Positions 1-4,799 of a stretch of 5,886 nucleotides of DNA are shown one piece after another (within the stretch, counting starts at the first letter, position 1; every line of letters begins with the position of its first letter). Source of the stretch: Spirochaetales bacterium. Its GTDB lineage: Bacteria; Spirochaetota; Spirochaetia; SZUA-6; DRHE01. The position numbers and the translations under genes are program-made. Below the pieces are notes generated by a model. That model was not told where the DNA came from. It searched no databases and saw nothing but the letters and a program-made list of their open reading frames with translations. The stretch is from positions 1 through 5,886 of the forward strand of contig JAFGFV010000067.1 in the NCBI GenBank assembly GCA_016930895.1. Direction: 5' to 3'.

Positions 1-422
1 GCGTGCCCTGCCGCATCGGCACCAAGCGCATGCTGGAGCGGCTGGAGGCGATCTGCCGCGGCGAGGGGACCCGGGAGGACATCGAGTACCTCGAAGAGAT
101 GTCCCTCTCCATCAAGGACTCCGCCCTGTGCGCCCTGGGCCAGACAGCTCCCAACCCGGTTCTCACCACTCTCAGGTACTTCCGGAACGAGTACGAGGCC
201 CACATCGAAGAGAAGCGCTGCCCGGCGGGGGTCTGCAAGGCGCTGATTCGCTACGAGGTCCTCCCCGACAAGTGCGTGGGTTGCGGGGCCTGCCTCCGGG
301 CCTGCCCGGTGGGAGCCATTTCGGGGGAAAAGAAGCAGGTTCACGTCATCGACCAGGAGAAGTGCATCCGGTGCGGCATGTGTCTCGCCAGCTGCCGCTT
401 CGACGCGATTTCCGTGCACTAG
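1..422 (+). CDS. NuoF/HydB-like NADH-binding flavoprotein subunit, C-terminal part with 2x[4Fe-4S] ferredoxin domain (5' end missing)
   Basis: This is the last ~139 codons of a gene that starts before the window. The reading frame opens inside the NuoF 51-kDa [4Fe-4S] motif (CGxCxPCR): bases 1-2 (GC) fit the end of a TGC Cys codon, followed by V-P-C-R-I-G. The GTG at base 3 is therefore an internal Val, not a start. The fourth ligand of that cluster is probably the Cys in SALCALG, 40 residues after the PCR Cys. A linker with two more Cys (visible residues 73 and 78) leads to two ferredoxin motifs, CxxCxxCxxxC, at residues 91-101 and 121-131; the first is followed by Pro, the second by Arg. 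This extension is typical of HydB/HylB-type subunits of bifurcating hydrogenases and formate dehydrogenases and is absent from respiratory complex I NuoF. In that family the missing N-terminal part binds FMN and NAD(P)H. It lies 27 nt upstream of the formate dehydrogenase gene, so it is most likely its diaphorase subunit. Confidence 0.9.
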   Translation, partial: VPCRIGTKRMLERLEAICRGEGTREDIEYLEEMSLSIKDSALCALGQTAPNPVLTTLRYFRNEYEAHIEEKRCPAGVCKALIRYEVLPDKCVGCGACLRACPVGAISGEKKQVHVIDQEKCIRCGMCLASCRFDAISVH

Positions 423-436
423 ATCACGACAGAACA

Positions 437-442
437 GCGAGG
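437..442 (+). promoter_or_regulatory. Ribosome binding site of the formate dehydrogenase gene
   Basis: GCGAGG ends 7 nt before the ATG at 450 and supports that start. The 27-nt gap after the upstream stop codon has no room for an obvious promoter, consistent with co-transcription. Confidence 0.6.
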
Positions 443-449
443 TTTTGAC

Positions 450-3200
450 ATGAGTGAGAACGTGACATTGACGATAGACGGCAGGGAAGTGTCGGTCAGA
501 TCGGGCGTCACCATCTACTGGGCCGCCAAGAAGCTGGGCATCGAGATCCCGCATCTCTGCTATGGGGAGGACTTACCCCCCATGAGCTCCTGCAGGCTCT
601 GCGTGGTAGAGGTGGAGGGCATGCGCACCCTGGCCGCCTCCTGCTCCCATCCCGTGGCACAGGGAATGATCGTCAAGACGGACACGGAGAGAGTGCGCCG
701 CGCCCGCAAGGCCAACCTGGAGCTGCTGCTGTCCGACCACAATGTGGAGTGCATCGTCTGTGAGAAGAGCGGGGACTGTCTTCTGGAGAAATACGCCTAC
801 GAGTTCGGCGTTAAGGGACCCTCCTACGGAGGGGAGAGAATCGAGCGCCCCGTGCACGAAGAGAACCCTTTCATCATCCGCGACTACAACAAGTGTATCC
901 TCTGCGGCCGGTGCGTCTATGCCTGCAATGAGATCCAGCACGATCACGCGATCAGCGTGTCCAACCGCGGCTTCAAGGCCCACATCTCCACGGCCTTCGA
1001 CCGGCCGCTGCAGGACACCACCTGCGAGTTCTGCGGCCGGTGCATCAGCGTCTGCCCGGTCGGGGCCCTGAGCGAAAAGGCCCGCAGCCGAAAGGGCCGA
1101 GAGTGGGAGTTCCAGACCACCGCCACCATCTGCCCCTACTGCGGCTGCGGCTGCACCCTGGTCATGCACACCCGAGGCGGGGAAATCGTGAAGGTCACGA
1201 CCACCCGGGACTCGGTCGGCCGGGGCAACCTGTGCGTCAAGGGCAAGTTCGGCACCTACTTCGTCAACCACAAGGAGCGCCTGACCCGCCCCCTGATCAA
1301 GCGGGAGGGCCGTTTCGAGGAAGCCTCCTGGGACGAGGCCCTGGACCTGGTCGCCAAGCGCCTGCGGGAGATCAAGGAGGCCCACGGGCCGGGGGCGATC
1401 GCGGGCCTTTCCAGCGCCAAGTGCACCAACGAAGACAACTACGTCTTCCAGAGGTTCATGCGCGCGGTGATCGGCACCAACAACGTGGACCACTGCGCCC
1501 GTCTGTGCCACGCCTCCACCGTGGCCGGCCTGGCCAAGGCCTTCGGCTCCGGGGCCATGACCAACTCGATCACGGAGTTCCGCTTCGCCGACTGCTTCTT
1601 CGTGACCGGCTCAAACACCACCGAGGCGCACCCGATCATCGCCCTGGAGATCAAGGCGGCGGTCGAGAAGAACGGCGCCAAGCTGATCGTGGCCGATCCC
1701 CGGGAGATCGACCTGGTCCGCTTCGCCACCCTGTGGCTCCGGCACCGCTCCGGCACCGACGTGGCCCTGTTCAACGGGATCATGCACGTGATCCTCGCGG
1801 AAGGCCTCGAGGACCGGGAGTTCATCGAGAAGCGCACCGAAGACTTCGAGAAGCTCAAGGCGGTCCTGGCCGATTACACCCCCGAGAAGGTCGAGAAGAT
1901 CACCGGGGTGCCGAGAGAGCAGATCGTGGAGGCAGCCCGCCTGTACGCCGGCGCCGAGCGGGGCTCCATCGTGTACAGCATGGGCATCACGCAGCACACC
2001 ACCGGCACGGACAACGTTCTCTCCCTCGCCAACCTGGCCATGATCACCGGCAACGTGGGCCGCAAGTCCACGGGCGTGAACCCCTTGCGGGGACAGAACA
2101 ACGTGCAGGGGGCCTGCGACGTGGGTGCGCTTCCCAATGTCTACCCGGGGTACCAACCGGTGGCCAATCCCCAGGTCCAGGAGAAGTTCGAACAGGCCTG
2201 GAACGCCTCTCTGTCGCTCACTCCCGGCCTGACCGTGGTGGAGATGCTCCATGGAGCGGAAGAGGGTAAGGTCCGCGGCATGTACATCATGGGCGAGAAC
2301 CCCTTCCTGAGCGACCCCAACGTGAACCGCGTCCGCAAAGACCTGGAATCCCTGGAGTTCCTGGTGGTGCAGGACATCTTCCTCTCGGAGACCGCCCAGT
2401 TCGCCGACGTGGTGCTGCCCGCCACCAGCTTCGCCGAGAAGGACGGGACCTTCACCAACACCGAGCGCCGGGTTCAGCTCCTGCGCAAGGTCCTCGATCC
2501 CCCCGGAGAGGCCCGCTCCGACTGGCAGATCCTGTGCGACGTGGCCGCCCGCCTGGGCTCGCCCATGAGTTACGAAAGCTCGGCGGGAATCATGGACGAG
2601 ATTGCCGCGCTGATTCCGATCTACGGCGGCATCCATCACGACCGCCTGGAAGGACGGGGGCTGCAGTGGCCCTGCCCGGACCGGGAGCACCCCGGGACCC
2701 CCTTCCTGCACCAGGGCATGTTTTCCCGGGGAAAGGGCCTGTTCTCAGCCGTCCAGTACATCCCTCCGGCGGAGGAACCGGACCGGGAGTACCCCTACCT
2801 GCTCACCACCGGGAGGATCCTCTACCATTTCCACACCGGGACCATGACGCGCAGGGTGGAGGGCCTGGACGCGATCCGGCCGGACGGCTTTGTCGAGGTC
2901 CATCCGGAGGACGCCAAGGTCCTGGGACTCGCCGACGGGGCCCTAGCCGAGCTCACCTCGCGGCGCGGCACGGTCACGGCCAAGACGGTAATCACCCGGC
3001 GCTCGCATCCGGGGTCGGTGTTCATGACCTTCCACTACGCCGAGGCCGCGGCCAATCTGCTGACCAACGACGCCCTGGACCCGGTCGCCAAGATCCCGGA
3101 GTACAAGGTCTGCGCGGTGAAGATTCGCCCTGCGCCGAAGGGGGCCCAGGATAAGGCGGCCGCGGCCGCCGGCCGCGGGTCCGCGAAGCGGGCCGGCTGA
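450..3200 (+). CDS. fdhA: Formate dehydrogenase alpha (catalytic) subunit, NAD(P)-linked NuoG-like type, Cys active site
   Basis: A 916-residue cytoplasmic molybdo/tungsto-enzyme that interconverts formate and CO2; it has no signal peptide or Tat motif. Domains visible in order: a [2Fe-2S] domain with C37, C48, C51 and C65; a NuoG-type His-Cys3 [4Fe-4S] site H97-x3-C101-x2-C104-x5-C110; two ferredoxin motifs, C149/152/155/159 and C192/195/198/202; the catalytic-domain [4Fe-4S] motif C228/C231/C235 plus C262, followed by K264 of the LCVKG motif; the molybdopterin oxidoreductase core (~275-770); and a C-terminal dinucleotide-binding domain (~780-895). The active-site segment RLCHAS puts Cys353-His354 where E. 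coli FdhH has Sec140-His141. R547 in PLRGQNNVQG matches FdhH Arg333. These residues argue for formate dehydrogenase over nitrate reductase or NuoG. The ATG at 450 has a good ribosome binding site. The length is normal for the class. The last ~20 residues are a low-complexity Ala/Gly/Lys/Arg tail. The gene is also called fdhF in some annotations. Its electron partner is the NuoF/HydB-like subunit encoded just upstream. Confidence 0.95.
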   Translation: MSENVTLTIDGREVSVRSGVTIYWAAKKLGIEIPHLCYGEDLPPMSSCRLCVVEVEGMRTLAASCSHPVAQGMIVKTDTERVRRARKANLELLLSDHNVECIVCEKSGDCLLEKYAYEFGVKGPSYGGERIERPVHEENPFIIRDYNKCILCGRCVYACNEIQHDHAISVSNRGFKAHISTAFDRPLQDTTCEFCGRCISVCPVGALSEKARSRKGREWEFQTTATICPYCGCGCTLVMHTRGGEIVKVTTTRDSVGRGNLCVKGKFGTYFVNHKERLTRPLIKREGRFEEASWDEALDLVAKRLREIKEAHGPGAIAGLSSAKCTNEDNYVFQRFMRAVIGTNNVDHCARLCHASTVAGLAKAFGSGAMTNSITEFRFADCFFVTGSNTTEAHPIIALEIKAAVEKNGAKLIVADPREIDLVRFATLWLRHRSGTDVALFNGIMHVILAEGLEDREFIEKRTEDFEKLKAVLADYTPEKVEKITGVPREQIVEAARLYAGAERGSIVYSMGITQHTTGTDNVLSLANLAMITGNVGRKSTGVNPLRGQNNVQGACDVGALPNVYPGYQPVANPQVQEKFEQAWNASLSLTPGLTVVEMLHGAEEGKVRGMYIMGENPFLSDPNVNRVRKDLESLEFLVVQDIFLSETAQFADVVLPATSFAEKDGTFTNTERRVQLLRKVLDPPGEARSDWQILCDVAARLGSPMSYESSAGIMDEIAALIPIYGGIHHDRLEGRGLQWPCPDREHPGTPFLHQGMFSRGKGLFSAVQYIPPAEEPDREYPYLLTTGRILYHFHTGTMTRRVEGLDAIRPDGFVEVHPEDAKVLGLADGALAELTSRRGTVTAKTVITRRSHPGSVFMTFHYAEAAANLLTNDALDPVAKIPEYKVCAVKIRPAPKGAQDKAAAAAGRGSAKRAG
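3155..3170. repeat. 16-bp perfect G+C palindrome in the 3' end of fdhA
   Basis: GGCGGCCGCGGCCGCC is a perfect inverted repeat made only of G and C. It encodes part of the Ala-rich C-terminal tail. About 20 bases on, GCCGGC-TGA-GCCGGC (3192-3206) places the stop codon between two copies of a 6-bp self-complementary block. Both could fold in mRNA, but neither is followed by a T run, so they are not convincing intrinsic terminators. Confidence 0.5.
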
Positions 3201-3266
3201 GCCGGCAGCCCGCCGGAAGGCTCGCTCGCCTGACCGCCCTGATCTCTGCGGGGCGGGATCGCTTCT
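3201..3266. other. Convergent intergenic region with weak hairpin candidates, no clear terminator
   Basis: This 66-base gap separates the ends of fdhA (+) and the cupin gene (-). CCGGC (3202-3206) can pair with GCCGG (3212-3216) across 5 nt. CCGCCC (3234-3239) can pair with GGGCGG (3251-3256) across 11 nt, with one extra U-G pair possible. The second stem could serve transcripts from either side, as expected between convergent genes, but no T tract follows on either strand. It could be a Rho-dependent or U-tract-less end. Confidence 0.3.
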
Positions 3267-3665
3267 CTATCCGCGCCGACGCCCCTCGTGGGGGTATCCC
3301 AGGTCCACCTCCCGCTTGCTGCGGCTGACCCCGTTGGGCACAACGCACAGGAACCCCAGGGGCTCCTCTCCCTCCTGCAGGAGCTGGTGGCGCTCGTTGG
3401 GCTCGATCAGGACCGCGTCGTGGGGACGCAAGGGATAGCGCTCGTCCTCCAGGAGCAGGACACCGCGGCCGCGCACCACGAACACCTCGTGCTCGTACGG
3501 GTGCACATCCTCGGAGGAAGAGGCCCCCGGCTCCAGCTCGAAGTAGCGCATCTCGAACCCAGGCGCTCCGAACTCCTCGAGGACCAGGTAACGGATCGAG
3601 ACCCCGGGCCTGTAGCTCCGGTTGACTCCCGTCTCGGGGATTTCGTGAAGATTGATCTTGTACAT
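3267..3665 (-). CDS. Small single-domain cupin protein
   Basis: A 132-residue protein with the cupin beta-barrel pattern. Motif 1 is around residues 53-68: VHPYEHEVFVVRGRG, resembling the HxHPxEHEVFVLEG form. H55, H59 and possibly E60 are candidate metal ligands; the position of the usual first His is D53. Motif 2 is around 88-94 (EPNERHQL), with H93 the expected last ligand. The pattern PHDAVLIEPNERHQL, ending in a hydrophobic strand with Pro-Asn, is typical of small Cupin_2 proteins. The ATG at 3665 is chosen because an AGGAG lies 11 nt before it (3677-3681) and the homologous part begins there; the frame stays open further upstream only as a shadow of the neighbouring gene. It follows the lipoprotein gene by 41 nt on the same strand and is probably co-transcribed. 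Substrate and role are unknown: small cupins include sugar isomerases, dioxygenases and sensors, and nothing here decides among them. Confidence 0.85.
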   Translation of the reverse strand: MYKINLHEIPETGVNRSYRPGVSIRYLVLEEFGAPGFEMRYFELEPGASSSEDVHPYEHEVFVVRGRGVLLLEDERYPLRPHDAVLIEPNERHQLLQEGEEPLGFLCVVPNGVSRSKREVDLGYPHEGRRRG

Positions 3666-3685
3666 TGATCGCGACGCTCCTGCGG

Positions 3686-3705
3686 CCGCGGCCCTCAGGG
3701 CGCGG
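3686..3705 (-). repeat. G+C hairpin between the lipoprotein and cupin genes
   Basis: CCGCG (3686-3690) pairs with CGCGG (3701-3705), and inside it CCCT (3692-3695) pairs with AGGG (3697-3700) apart from one bulged G and a minimal loop that must partly open. It occupies most of the 41-nt gap, just upstream of the cupin Shine-Dalgarno. There is no T run on the minus strand, so it could be an mRNA processing or attenuation element rather than a terminator. Confidence 0.35.
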
Positions 3706-3706
3706 G

Positions 3707-4369
3707 CTACATCCGGTCGATGATGCGGTTGACCCGCTCCAACACCTTCTGCCTGTCCTCGCCCCGGATCAAGGCATTCTTGAAGGCTTCCTTGGCTGCT
3801 TCCTTGAGGTGCACCGGCAGAGTATCCCGGTCCACCGCAACGAGAACGTACACCCGGTACACAGGGTCCGAAGGCTCGACCTCTGCGTCCTCGCACAGGC
3901 GTCCGGTGGCCAGCCACTGGGCCTTGATGATCGTTCCCTCGAGCTCCTCCTTGGGAAGGTAACCGAGGGCCCGGTCGGCGCCCAAAGCGGTGTTGATGTC
4001 CGGGAGCCGCACCTCCACCTCCTCGGCCGCCTGGGGAATGATGATGTCCAGCCAGTCCTGGACGTACACGGCGTAGCGGTCCAGCGCATCGTCCACGGCC
4101 TCGAAGCGCGCGCCCTTCTCGTTGTTCAGGTCCTCGGAGTGCCCCACGAACACGACCGCCCGTTTCGGGACGTCCGCATACCGCAGCCCAGCTTCCCGAA
4201 TGGCCGCCCGCTCGTTCCCGACCCATTTGGGCGCGTCGCGCTCCGGGTCGGCGCCACGGTCCCACATCACCTGGCCGCTTTCACGGCACTCTGTGGTGGT
4301 GACACAGGCTCCCAGCGTCAGGATCAGCAGAACCGACGCCAGTACCGGCAGAATCCAGCTCTTTTTCAT
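3707..4369 (-). CDS. Putative outer-membrane/periplasmic lipoprotein, LPP20-like (tentative)
   Basis: A 220-residue protein beginning MKKSWILPVL, with a classical lipoprotein signal: two Lys, a hydrophobic stretch (~5-19) and the lipobox L19-G20-A21-C22, so Cys22 should be lipidated after cleavage. The residue after Cys is Val rather than Asp, which in an E. coli-type Lol system would favour outer-membrane sorting. The mature part has PKWV (~48-51), AVVFVGHSED (~71-80) and an Ala/Arg/Asp-rich helix beginning at ~87. This P-x-W, then strand with VG, then helix order resembles the LPP20 lipoprotein family, but I assign it only tentatively. The C-terminal half has another strand (YRVYVLVAVDRD, ~171-182) and a charged helical end. 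No catalytic motif was seen. The start ATG at 4369 is set by the signal peptide and by the GGAGGGAG site 9 nt upstream (4379-4386); a longer open frame upstream has no support. It is the first gene of a likely two-gene unit with the cupin, divergent from the zinc operon. Confidence 0.8.
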   Translation of the reverse strand: MKKSWILPVLASVLLILTLGACVTTTECRESGQVMWDRGADPERDAPKWVGNERAAIREAGLRYADVPKRAVVFVGHSEDLNNEKGARFEAVDDALDRYAVYVQDWLDIIIPQAAEEVEVRLPDINTALGADRALGYLPKEELEGTIIKAQWLATGRLCEDAEVEPSDPVYRVYVLVAVDRDTLPVHLKEAAKEAFKNALIRGEDRQKVLERVNRIIDRM

Positions 4370-4407
4370 TGATTTCCACTCCCTCCGCTTGGCTCCAAGG
4401 TGCTGTC

Positions 4408-4442
4408 CTTCCCGAGTATAGCACACTTGCCGCGCATCTCCA
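4408..4442 (-). promoter_or_regulatory. Sigma-70-type promoter for the lipoprotein-cupin unit
   Basis: On the minus strand, TATACT (4420-4415) matches the -10 consensus at 5 of 6 positions and is preceded by TGC, an extended -10. TGGAGA (4442-4437) matches the -35 consensus at 4 of 6 with a 16-bp spacer. Transcription would begin near 4408, giving a leader of about 39 nt with the ribosome binding site in place. A small inverted repeat, CTTGG-ct-CCAAG (4388-4399), lies within that leader. Confidence 0.6.
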
Positions 4443-4460
4443 GGCGCATCTGCGGACCTG

Positions 4461-4489
4461 TTGCCTCCCGGCCGGTTCGCCAGTATCAT
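4461..4489 (+). promoter_or_regulatory. Sigma-70-type promoter for the zinc-uptake operon
   Basis: TTGCCT (4461-4466; 4 of 6 to consensus) and TATCAT (4484-4489; 5 of 6) are separated by the ideal 17 bp. Transcription would begin near 4496, about 31 nt before the ATG at 4527. It lies in an A+T-richer pocket of an otherwise very G+C-rich region and runs back to back with the promoter of the lipoprotein gene. Confidence 0.6.
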
Positions 4490-4509
4490 ACGAAGTATTA
4501 CGCCGGTTC
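4471..4509. promoter_or_regulatory. Candidate operator: palindrome over the -10 box, with flanking direct repeats
   Basis: GTAT-c-ATAC (4483-4491) is a perfect 9-base palindrome overlapping the predicted -10 box. AGTAT recurs 12 bp later (4482-4486 and 4494-4498). The block is bracketed by two exact copies of GCCGGTTC (4471-4478 and 4502-4509), 31 bp apart. Ribbon-helix-helix repressors commonly bind short palindromic or tandem half-sites about one helical turn apart, so this is a plausible site for the regulator-like protein encoded just downstream. It is inference from position and symmetry. Confidence 0.35.
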
Positions 4510-4510
4510 C

Positions 4511-4524
4511 CGCACGGAGGTGCG
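4511..4524 (+). promoter_or_regulatory. Ribosome binding site in the loop of a small hairpin
   Basis: GGAGG (4516-4520) lies 6 nt before the ATG at 4527 and fixes that start. CGCAC (4511-4515) is complementary to GTGCG (4520-4524), so the GGAG core would sit in a tetraloop on a 5-bp stem. It may be chance or may tune initiation. Confidence 0.5.
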
Positions 4525-4526
4525 CC

Positions 4527-4799
4527 ATGCCTACCCACACCGCCCATCTGGACGAGGTCATCACCTTCAAGGTCGAGTCTTCCCTGGCCCAAGTCATCAG
4601 GCGCCTGCCCAACCGCTCCCAGTTCATCCGCGCCGCGGTGCTGGCGGCCTTGGAGCACACCTGTCCCCTGTGCCAGGGCACGGGCATCCTCACCCTGGAG
4701 CAGCAGGAGCATTGGAACCAGTTCGCGCGGCATCACTCGATCCGGGAATGCTCGACCTGCGGGCAGCCGTACCTGGTCTGCCAGGAAGGCCAGTCATGA
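4527..4799 (+). CDS. Small ribbon-helix-helix-like protein with C-terminal double CxxC zinc-binding motif; putative metalloregulator
   Basis: A 90-residue protein that I do not recognise as a named gene. Residues ~11-16 (VITFKV) look like the DNA-contacting strand of a CopG/Arc/MetJ-type ribbon-helix-helix domain. Helix A follows at ~18-26, and a turn RLPNRSQFIRAAVLAALE (~26-43) reads like the usual sRSeFIR helix B. The C-terminal half carries C46-x2-C49-x-GTG and C75-x2-C78, with C85, H44, H62, H69 and H70 as further possible ligands, resembling a small zinc ribbon. ATG 4527 is preferred over an in-frame ATG at 4461 because it has GGAGG 6 nt upstream and begins where the conserved-looking fold begins; the longer version would also overlap the promoter. 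Its stop overlaps the znuA start (ATGA), so the two are translationally coupled. Context and Cys content suggest a zinc-responsive repressor of this operon. An alternative is a structural zinc-binding protein without DNA binding. Confidence 0.75.
   Translation: MPTHTAHLDEVITFKVESSLAQVIRRLPNRSQFIRAAVLAALEHTCPLCQGTGILTLEQQEHWNQFARHHSIRECSTCGQPYLVCQEGQS
4783..4789 (+). promoter_or_regulatory. Ribosome binding site of znuA, inside the upstream gene
   Basis: AGGAAGG ends 6 nt before the ATG at 4796. With the ATGA overlap this decides the znuA start, although the frame is open far upstream. Confidence 0.6.

Noticed and set aside
3..5. GTG at base 3 as the start codon of a 139-residue ferredoxin-like protein
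   Set aside because: It falls inside the conserved CGxCxPCR motif of NuoF-type proteins and has no ribosome binding site in view; the gene is simply cut by the window edge.
573..1511. Long minus-strand open frame (312 codons) opposite fdhA
   Set aside because: It lies wholly antisense to a gene with clear cofactor motifs, shows Ala/Gly/Val-rich low-complexity translation and no recognisable domain; such frames are common in G+C-rich genes.
1040..2269. Plus-strand open frame of 409 codons in a second frame of fdhA
   Set aside because: Its translation is an Arg/Gly/Pro/His-rich shadow of the true frame.
1611..2711. Long minus-strand open frame (366 codons) opposite the fdhA catalytic domain
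   Set aside because: Shadow of the coding strand with no motif, plausible start or ribosome binding site.
3234..3256. Intrinsic terminator between fdhA and the cupin gene
   Set aside because: The stem is acceptable but the 11-nt loop and absence of a T run on either strand make it too weak to call a terminator; it is listed only as a hairpin candidate.
3666..4265. N-terminal extension of the cupin protein by about 200 residues
   Set aside because: The open frame upstream of 3665 overlaps the lipoprotein gene in another frame and translates as Gly/Arg-rich sequence; a ribosome binding site supports the ATG at 3665.
4370..4693. Upstream in-frame starts for the lipoprotein gene
   Set aside because: They would bury the signal peptide and lipobox internally and run across the promoter; the ATG at 4369 has a strong ribosome binding site.
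4400..4795. Upstream extension of znuA in its open frame
   Set aside because: The signal peptide begins at the ATG at 4796, and the extension overlaps the RHH-like gene in a different frame with a shadow-like translation.
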